Below, in pieces: positions 44,301 to 49,648 of a DNA stretch of 49,648 nt (within the stretch, counting starts at the first letter, position 1; each line of letters begins with the position of its first letter). The position numbers and the translations under genes are program-made. The stretch spans positions 1 to 49,648 of the IMG/VR virus record IMGVR_UViG_3300042465_005627, one strand, 5' to 3'. The DNA comes from a virus. The notes under the pieces were generated by a model. It made no database searches, was not told where the DNA came from, and saw only the letters and a list, made by a program, of their open reading frames with translations.

Positions 44301-45087
44301 TTAACAACATCTCCATGGCTTTGCCGTTGCGCAATTCACTGTTGTGAAATTGACCGTAGGCCAGATGACTGGCCCATTGATAAACTTCGTCACTGTCTGG
44401 ATAACGAGGAGTTTCTATCAGTGAAAGATCCTGCAACCCCATTGGTTCAGCTGCATTAGTTGGTGCTAGTGTAAACACAGGAATACCGTGAAACACAGAT
44501 TCTACAGCGGCCACACTGTTAAAAGTCACTAGTGCAAATACATCGTCATCTAATGCTTCTTGCAGTGTGTTGTGCTGTATTCTATCTATGCGTTTGGCTG
44601 CACGATCTCTAATCTCTATAGGTCTGTCAGTGTGTTCACGGATAGTGTCAACGGTATTCCGCAGCCATAGGTCCATGTCGTAGTCGTAAAATCTCATTGG
44701 CTTATCATCAGGCTTCGCTATTAATATTTTAGATCCTGTTTTTTTCCAAGGTGATATTGTTTTCTTAAAATTCTTAAATCTATCATCAGATCTTGGCACG
44801 ACATGTTTGTGTTGTAGATCGTTCTTTACGATTCTGTGCCAATACTTCCAACCATTAGGATTACCAGCAGTGATCTCATTGCCAAAATATCCTGTATCCA
44901 CATAATAAAATGTTCTACCGTCGGCCAAGCAACGATGTATGATTTTTTTCTTGAGTATGCCGCGCAGCACAATAGGTTCAGAACTGGCAGCATAATCAAA
45001 ATCGTTAGTATCAGTGATTTTTTTACCGCAGCCCTGTGCCAACATATCTATATAGGGATCCTGGCCGTCTTTGCTGAGAAAGATCAT
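44290..45087 (-). CDS. GT-B-like sugar transferase family, member 6
   Basis: A 265-residue protein. FYYVDTGYFGNEITAGNPNGWKYWHRIVKN, WLRNTVDTIREHTDRPIEIRD, FALVTFNSVAAVESVFHGIPVFTL, WASHLAYGQFHNSELRNGKAMEML. Overlaps member 5 by 11 bases and the TylF-like gene by four. Confidence 0.8.
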   Translation of the reverse strand: MIFLSKDGQDPYIDMLAQGCGKKITDTNDFDYAASSEPIVLRGILKKKIIHRCLADGRTFYYVDTGYFGNEITAGNPNGWKYWHRIVKNDLQHKHVVPRSDDRFKNFKKTISPWKKTGSKILIAKPDDKPMRFYDYDMDLWLRNTVDTIREHTDRPIEIRDRAAKRIDRIQHNTLQEALDDDVFALVTFNSVAAVESVFHGIPVFTLAPTNAAEPMGLQDLSLIETPRYPDSDEVYQWASHLAYGQFHNSELRNGKAMEMLLNGN

Positions 45088-45731
45088 TTTGTAATTCTAA
45101 TTGAACATTGCATGTGTCTGCTTCGCAGCAAGGGTTCGAATTCTCGATTGTATTCAATTACCCATTCTTTCAATGCTTTAAATTCACCGAGTTGCCATTC
45201 TAAATATATTTCGTGGCCGCCCCAAGGATATAATTCGTCGAAAAGTATAATTGTGCCTGGTACGATAACCGGATTTAACATAGTTAAAATATCCTTAGCA
45301 CTTGAATAAAGATCGCTGTCGATATGAATGAATTTTATTTCAGATTGATTATTCTGTATCCATTGAGGCAGTGTTTCTTTAAAAAATCCTTTTACTAATT
45401 TAACATTATTACCAAATTTAGGAAGCTCATCAATACGAAAATGGCCTTTTGGATGAGAGGGTTCTGTTTTAGAAATTGTAAACCAATCTTCAGGTAACCC
45501 CTCAAAGCTATCGAATCCCCATACAACTTCAGAGGGAAAATGATTTGATATCATTCTAAGGCTTTTTCCTTTCCATACACCAAATTCTAAAATTGATCCA
45601 TTTATCATTGGCAGATCTAAAACTTGATATAGGTGCCATTTTCTATCAATACTCACTCCTTCATACTCTTCATCTATAACTGTGAACTCATCTAGAAAAT
45701 TTTCTGAAAAATTAAATTTATTTGTAATCAT
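45084..45731 (-). CDS. TylF/macrocin-O-methyltransferase-like protein
   Basis: A 215-residue protein from ATG 45731 (ATGA overlap with the previous gene; a TTG at 45749 would add six residues). ILEFGVWKGKSLRMI (AdoMet site), VWGFDSFEGLPEDW (TylF signature), FIHIDSDLYSSAKDIL and IILFDELYPWGGHE (metal and sugar site). The family methylates sugar hydroxyls. Likely modifies the sugar built by neighbouring enzymes. Confidence 0.9.
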   Translation of the reverse strand: MITNKFNFSENFLDEFTVIDEEYEGVSIDRKWHLYQVLDLPMINGSILEFGVWKGKSLRMISNHFPSEVVWGFDSFEGLPEDWFTISKTEPSHPKGHFRIDELPKFGNNVKLVKGFFKETLPQWIQNNQSEIKFIHIDSDLYSSAKDILTMLNPVIVPGTIILFDELYPWGGHEIYLEWQLGEFKALKEWVIEYNREFEPLLRSRHMQCSIRITK

Positions 45732-46408
45732 AGTCCGTGCTGTAGACAATAATCTACATAAATTTTTTCTCTATGCCATTCGTCGGTAAAATCGCCCTTA
45801 TCAGCAAACTCGTGGAAGCAAGGTGTTCCTAGGGTATAGTGAACTAATTTTGCTGAAGGATTCCATTCGTATTCGATGTCTAACCAATTCCACTCTGCTG
45901 GCAATTCACCGACTAGCTCAGAGTCTAACCAAGTGAATCTATGTACCTGTGCTCCTGTGGCATTTTGTATAAACTCCGGAGTAACCACAGCATTGGCAGG
46001 GTGTCCACAGTTCCAAAGAATCACGCTTGACCAATTTTTACAGGGGTAATCTTCATTTTTAGAACCAAGATATTTTTCAGTCATCTTAGTTTTATAGTTG
46101 TGCTTGACAACCATAACTGCTTTTGACTCGTCTCGTAATGCCCACAGCTTTTCGATATCGTCTCGCAACAACATGTCACCGTCCATGAATATTGCCCAAC
46201 CTTTGTACTCCATGAGATGAGGAACAAGGAAACGACTATAGATAAAATGATTACTACCGTCGGTATGTTTCTCTTCGTAGTCTTTTAATATATTCAATGC
46301 CAATGGATTAATACTCACTGGATGACTAGAATGTCTAATGATACTATTTGTGCATACATGATATGCTATGGCTTCCCGGGGGTCGTACCCGATAAAAATT
46401 GGAATCAT
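45728..46408 (-). CDS. GT8-like glycosyltransferase
   Basis: A 226-residue protein from ATG 46408 (MIPIFIGYDPREAIAYHVCTNSIIRHSS). The GYDPRE start, YSRFLVPHLMEYKGWAIFMDGDMLLRDDI with DGD, and a late NPSAKLVHYTLGTPCFHEF are typical of phage GT8-like transferases. Overlaps its neighbours by four bases on each side. Confidence 0.88.
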   Translation of the reverse strand: MIPIFIGYDPREAIAYHVCTNSIIRHSSHPVSINPLALNILKDYEEKHTDGSNHFIYSRFLVPHLMEYKGWAIFMDGDMLLRDDIEKLWALRDESKAVMVVKHNYKTKMTEKYLGSKNEDYPCKNWSSVILWNCGHPANAVVTPEFIQNATGAQVHRFTWLDSELVGELPAEWNWLDIEYEWNPSAKLVHYTLGTPCFHEFADKGDFTDEWHREKIYVDYCLQHGL

Positions 46409-47166
46409 TTTCTTTCTATATCCTCTTCGACGCATTGTTCACCGTACTGTATCTCTACGATTTTTAATGGGTGTTCGTAGGGATTAGTAAGTTGATGCCA
46501 TTCTTGATTGACGATGTGTAATTGATCGTGTTTGTTTAGTTCTGCAGGCGGCAGTTCAAAATCCAACGGAGTTGCTCTATTAACAATGGCTTGCCCTTCA
46601 CTAACAATCCAATATTCAGCACGGTGATTATGTCGTTGCATGCTTAGACTTTTGCCGGGATCAACTGTTAACTCTTTGACTTTCATTCCAGGTACTTCAT
46701 GTAATACACGATAATAGCCCCATTGACGCTCTGTCCTAGGAGCCTTCCATTCTTCTAAGATCCATGAACTAGAATTAGCCTTATTAAATCCGCCAACTCC
46801 GAAATGAAATTCTAGATTGCGATCCTCAAACTCCATTTCCGGAATGTTGGCATCTGTGCGGTCTCCGCCGTTGGCAAATATAATTTTATGATCGGGCCAT
46901 GTCTGTCTGGCTAATTTTATTGCCTGTTTGGCGCTACCGTCATCATCATTGAATTCTAAAACAAAATCTACATCTTTGATATTTTTAACGATAGTCATTC
47001 GTTCATGCCAAGGCATAAATGCTCTGCCTTTTTTACGAACCAACCACGCATCAGAATTGATACCTACTACTAGAATATCTCCTAGTTGTTTTGCTGATCG
47101 GAAGTAGGCGATGTGCCCGGAATGTAAAGGATCAAATCCTCCAGTGACAAGTACAATAGTTTTCAT
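46405..47166 (-). CDS. Cytidylyltransferase-cupin fusion
   Basis: A 253-residue two-domain protein. Residues 1-140: TGGFDPLHSGHIAYFRSAKQLGD (HxGH nucleotidyltransferase motif as in RfaE/HldE and TagD), GINSDAWLVRKKGR and MPWHERMTIV. Residues 150-250: a cupin with MQRHNHRAEYWIVSEGQAIV and NQEWHQLTNP. The fusion suggests NDP-activation of a sugar coupled to isomerase/epimerase-like binding. A TAAATA box five bases before the ATG predicts a leaderless late mRNA. Confidence 0.9.
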   Translation of the reverse strand: MKTIVLVTGGFDPLHSGHIAYFRSAKQLGDILVVGINSDAWLVRKKGRAFMPWHERMTIVKNIKDVDFVLEFNDDDGSAKQAIKLARQTWPDHKIIFANGGDRTDANIPEMEFEDRNLEFHFGVGGFNKANSSSWILEEWKAPRTERQWGYYRVLHEVPGMKVKELTVDPGKSLSMQRHNHRAEYWIVSEGQAIVNRATPLDFELPPAELNKHDQLHIVNQEWHQLTNPYEHPLKIVEIQYGEQCVEEDIERK

Positions 47167-47171
47167 GCAGA

Positions 47172-47177
47172 TATTTA
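47172..47177 (-). promoter_or_regulatory. Late-type promoter box TAAATA
   Basis: Minus-strand GATAAATA, TCTGC, ATG 47166; part of the palindrome GCAGATAAATATCTGC. Confidence 0.6.
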
Positions 47178-47187
47178 TCTGCGTAGT

Positions 47188-47982
47188 TTATTCTTGGATT
47201 TTTCTGTGTTTTTTGTTGATATCTTCGACACGACTCAATAATTCAAGTTCCACGCCCAAATCTAACCCTTCCATTTGAATAGCTGCTATATCTTTAGGAA
47301 AGCATGCACCGCCCCAGCCGTATTGACCATCTGGACCCGGAACTTCCATGTGTGTTGTTCCAATACGATCATCGTGTTTTGCTAGATATGCTAAATCTTT
47401 AATGTCAACACCTTCTGCATCGGCAATTTTTTTAAAGTCGTTCATAAAGGTCACTTTAGCAGCAAGATAACTATTCATCATGTACTTGTATAGTGATGCA
47501 GTTTCGATAGGAACAATAATATGTTTGTCGTGGGTCAATGCTCGACCAAAACACAATACATTTCTTGCTTTAATTGCCCAATCATAATTGCCGCCGATAA
47601 CACAATAATCTGCATTGGCATAATCTGCATTGGCATTTGCCTGTGTCAAAAACTCCGGCACATGTACGAGATTTGGATATTCTTGTTGCAGTCGTTTATA
47701 CGTACTAGGGGATGCTGTTGATTTACTAATTAATATAACATCGGGATTTTGAATTGTTACAAATAACAATTCTTTTAATACCTGCTCAAGGATAGCTGTG
47801 TTGCAGTGGCCGTCTTCTGTACTTGGGCTAGGTACACAAATAAAGATAGCATCTCGATCTACAAATTTATCCAAACTTGCAGAGTCTTGCAACTTTGGAT
47901 CTCTAATAACGAGATCTGTATTTCTGTACGCCCAACCTATTGCACCACCTAAAAATCCAAAACCAACAATACCTATTTTCAT
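47188..47982 (-). CDS. UDP-glucose dehydrogenase-like protein, shortened
   Basis: A 264-residue protein. IGIVGFGFLGGAIGWAY (NAD site), FICVPSPSTEDGHCNT, HVPEFLTQANA, and the catalytic-cysteine motif GWGGACFPKD. Standard UDP-glucose/GDP-mannose dehydrogenases have about 400 residues with a C-terminal sugar-binding domain, absent here. A perfect 15-base tandem duplication (47605-47634) repeats ANADY. It may act as a shortened oxidase or need a partner. Overlaps uvsY by four bases. Confidence 0.88.
   Translation of the reverse strand: MKIGIVGFGFLGGAIGWAYRNTDLVIRDPKLQDSASLDKFVDRDAIFICVPSPSTEDGHCNTAILEQVLKELLFVTIQNPDVILISKSTASPSTYKRLQQEYPNLVHVPEFLTQANANADYANADYCVIGGNYDWAIKARNVLCFGRALTHDKHIIVPIETASLYKYMMNSYLAAKVTFMNDFKKIADAEGVDIKDLAYLAKHDDRIGTTHMEVPGPDGQYGWGGACFPKDIAAIQMEGLDLGVELELLSRVEDINKKHRKIQE
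47605..47634. repeat. 15-base in-frame tandem duplication
   Basis: ATAATCTGCATTGGC occurs twice in direct succession on the plus strand, adding five residues (ANADY) to the dehydrogenase near its PEFLTQ motif. Confidence 0.9.
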
Positions 47983-48434
47983 AGAGTAGCGTCTTCTAGT
48001 CCCGCAGTTCTAAGTTTAACAATATTACTCAACTGCCATTGTTTAATATCTAAGGCCTTGATAATGCCCAACCATTTGTTACGTAACAGAGCAAAATCAT
48101 TTATGATCTTTTCAAAGTCTACAACGTCAGCTTCACCTTCCACGAACTTTTCACAGTCCCTAGAACTGAGCTGACGTTGGTAGTTTTCAAGATACTTACG
48201 AAAATGTTGACTACGCAGTCTTCGAAGTTCGATATTGAGATATTCTAGGATACCTTCAATTTCTTGCAATTGATTGAATCGAGTTTCTACGATGCCAGGC
48301 ATCTGCGCAGAGGCTTTCTCGATGCTTCCCGTTACACGGACATCTTGTTTTGCTGAAAGTAATTCAGCTTCATAATAGGCCACGGCATCGGGAATATTCG
48401 AAATATCCTTGGAAACTCGATCATACCAATTCAT
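47979..48434 (-). CDS. uvsY: UvsY recombination mediator
   Basis: A 151-residue helical protein. FRKYLENYQRQLSSRDCEKFVEGEADVVDFEKIINDFALLRNKWLGIIKALDIKQWQLSNIVKLR matches the UvsY core of cyanophage-type T4-like phages (T4 UvsY is 137 residues). It loads UvsX on gp32-coated single strands. Just upstream of uvsX in transcription order, as in related genomes. Confidence 0.88.
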   Translation of the reverse strand: MNWYDRVSKDISNIPDAVAYYEAELLSAKQDVRVTGSIEKASAQMPGIVETRFNQLQEIEGILEYLNIELRRLRSQHFRKYLENYQRQLSSRDCEKFVEGEADVVDFEKIINDFALLRNKWLGIIKALDIKQWQLSNIVKLRTAGLEDATL

Positions 48435-48662
48435 TTATTCCTCGTCGTCTTCGTGTTCTTCTTCGATTTCCTCACCATCGATTGCATACTCGATGGCATC
48501 GTCTAGATAGGGATCTACTCCTTGCAGTGACTCTAACACAGAGTCTTTGATGCCGTGGTCTAACAGTGTGTTAACAAAATCAGCGGCAACATCAGCTCGT
48601 TGTTTCTCTGGGATATGACCAATCACTACATTCCATATATCGGCGATTAAATCTTCTTTCAT
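48435..48662 (-). CDS. Small acidic protein between uvsX and uvsY
   Basis: A 75-residue protein (MKEDLIADIWNVVIGHIPEKQRADVAADFVNTLLDHGI...) ending in a Glu/Asp-rich tail. A similar small helical acidic protein sits at this place in cyanophage-type genomes, as I recall. ATGA overlap with uvsX. Possibly a recombination accessory. Confidence 0.78.
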   Translation of the reverse strand: MKEDLIADIWNVVIGHIPEKQRADVAADFVNTLLDHGIKDSVLESLQGVDPYLDDAIEYAIDGEEIEEEHEDDEE

Positions 48663-49648
48663 TCGGCTTCCTCCAAGTCTGGTTCAACTGTAGTAGTTAT
48701 CTCTGAAGCGGAAATTTCGCCATGTTTTGAAATGTCTTCCATGGCAATGTCTAGTCCATTTTTCTCATTGCGTTCCCACGCCTTGCGAAACTGTTTGATG
48801 ATCTCACCGTCTTTGGTAGTGTATACAAGGCTGTTACCTTCTTTCTTGAGCATGCCTTTGGCTTCGAACAGGTCGACTAATCCACTATATGGACTCATAC
48901 CTGTTTCATAGGGAATCTCAACCTGCACACTTTCAAAGGGTTTGGCATAACGTGTTTTCATAATCTTACAAGCGGCACGAATACCTTGTACAGTTGTAGT
49001 CTTGTTGCCGTCTGCATCAAGTTTTAACTTCAGCTTACGCATAGCAACAACGATTGAACTAGCGTAGATAAAGCCTTGACCACCCGAAATTTTGTCATCT
49101 GGATCGAACATGTCTTGACTTGCATATGTATGATTGGTACATACCATACCAATATTATAGGCGCCAAACATATTAACACAATTACGAACCAGTGCTGTTA
49201 GTGCTTTAGGCTTACGACCCATGTCACCTTTCATATCCCCAGCCTGGAACTGGTTAACATCAGTGGGGGTCAGTAACATACCTAAAGAATCTATGATAAA
49301 CAAGATCTTAGGACGATCTGCTTCATCCATGGTTTTGTATTCTGCAATGAACTCTGTGATGGTCTTTGCCACATCGTCGATCATGGCCATGTTAAGTTTC
49401 AACAACTTGTCTGGACTTGTATCTACACCTAGTGCGTGTAACCATTTTTCGTCAAGTGCATTTTCTGTATCAATCAAGATAGGGTAGATGCCTTGTGCTT
49501 GTGCGTTCTTAACTAGGTTACCCGAACAGATAAATGATTTACCAGCACCGCTCTCACCCGCAAATACTGTGACTTTGCCCAATGGAATACCGCGATCAAA
49601 ATATCCGCTGATAAGATAGTTTAATGCGTAGTTGTTTGTACAGATCGG
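48659..49648 (-). CDS. uvsX: UvsX recombinase (partial, cut by window edge)
   Basis: 330 codons are visible; the frame stays open to the right edge, so the N-terminus lies outside. FAGESGAGKSFICSGN (Walker A), ILFIIDSLGMLL (Walker B), GMVCTNHTYASQDMFDPDDKISGGQGF (L2-like region), then a C-terminal lid and an acidic tail. UvsX is the T4 RecA homologue that drives strand exchange with UvsY and gp32. Reads in the minus-strand operon with uvsY and the sugar genes. Confidence 0.95.
   Translation of the reverse strand, partial: PICTNNYALNYLISGYFDRGIPLGKVTVFAGESGAGKSFICSGNLVKNAQAQGIYPILIDTENALDEKWLHALGVDTSPDKLLKLNMAMIDDVAKTITEFIAEYKTMDEADRPKILFIIDSLGMLLTPTDVNQFQAGDMKGDMGRKPKALTALVRNCVNMFGAYNIGMVCTNHTYASQDMFDPDDKISGGQGFIYASSIVVAMRKLKLKLDADGNKTTTVQGIRAACKIMKTRYAKPFESVQVEIPYETGMSPYSGLVDLFEAKGMLKKEGNSLVYTTKDGEIIKQFRKAWERNEKNGLDIAMEDISKHGEISASEITTTVEPDLEEAE

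Noticed and set aside
45728-46435. Longer N-terminus (MRRRGYRKK...) for the GT8-like gene
   Set aside because: The ATGA-coupled start at 46408 gives the family-typical opening MIPIFIGYDPRE, and the longer form would lie inside the upstream gene's end.

Overview
This window looks like part of a T4-like myovirus genome of the cyanophage/pelagiphage-related kind. The core T4 replication and recombination genes are recognisable on the minus strand: uvsX (cut by the right edge), uvsY, uvsW, clamp loader gene 62, DnaB-type helicase gene 41 and primase gene 61. Late-promoter-like TAAATA boxes precede many genes. The host cannot be read directly. The sigma70-type promoters, strong Shine-Dalgarno (SD) sites and a BPSL0761-like first protein suggest a Gram-negative proteobacterium; that is inference.

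Layout. Bases 1-445 hold repeats but no convincing gene. From 446 to about 17.9 kb there are two tRNA genes (CAT and Arg-TCT) and about 45 mostly small plus-strand genes in 1-4 gene units. Nearly every unit has its own promoter: TTGACA, exactly 17 bp, TATAAT, then a leader usually reading ACACATA..AACAAGGAGCGA. Recognisable products are two AAA+ ATPases (one a MoxR type paired with a HEXXH/VWA protein), a GcrA-like zinc protein, a YubB/DUF1281 protein, a beta-class DNA methyltransferase and a SWIM zinc-finger protein. From 17.7 to 23.3 kb lie a lipoprotein, small late-promoter genes, a Bax-inhibitor-1 membrane protein, a coiled-coil protein and two proteins with capsid-targeting-like N-termini. 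From 23.3 to 38 kb, mostly on the minus strand, replication genes alternate with a structural protein and sugar genes. From 38 to 48 kb lies a glycan island: six paralogous GT-B-like proteins, DxD glycosyltransferases, FkbM and TylF methyltransferases, a nucleotidyltransferase-cupin fusion and a sugar-nucleotide dehydrogenase. A GDP-mannose dehydratase, cupin and further FkbM genes sit at 31.4-34.8 kb. The right end carries uvsY and uvsX.

The most unusual signals are not single genes. (1) From about 11,948 to 13,463 the plus strand has essentially no TC or CC dinucleotide: I found one TCC in about 1.5 kb. The four genes there have almost no proline and only AGY serines, and three of their promoters carry inverted repeats. 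(2) Two 3'-UTR elements (4899-4933 and 11877-11915) have the same two-stem architecture with unrelated outer stems. Both present the loop TTCGCTC, complementary to the GGAGCGAA ribosome-binding leader used across the early region, and both are followed by a strong terminator. (3) Early and late promoters repeatedly place the start codon at the predicted +1, implying many leaderless mRNAs, including those for primase and probably helicase.

The early units probably make host-takeover and regulatory proteins. The minus-strand core supplies replication and recombination. The sugar genes probably build and attach a phage-encoded glycan to virion, DNA or host surface.
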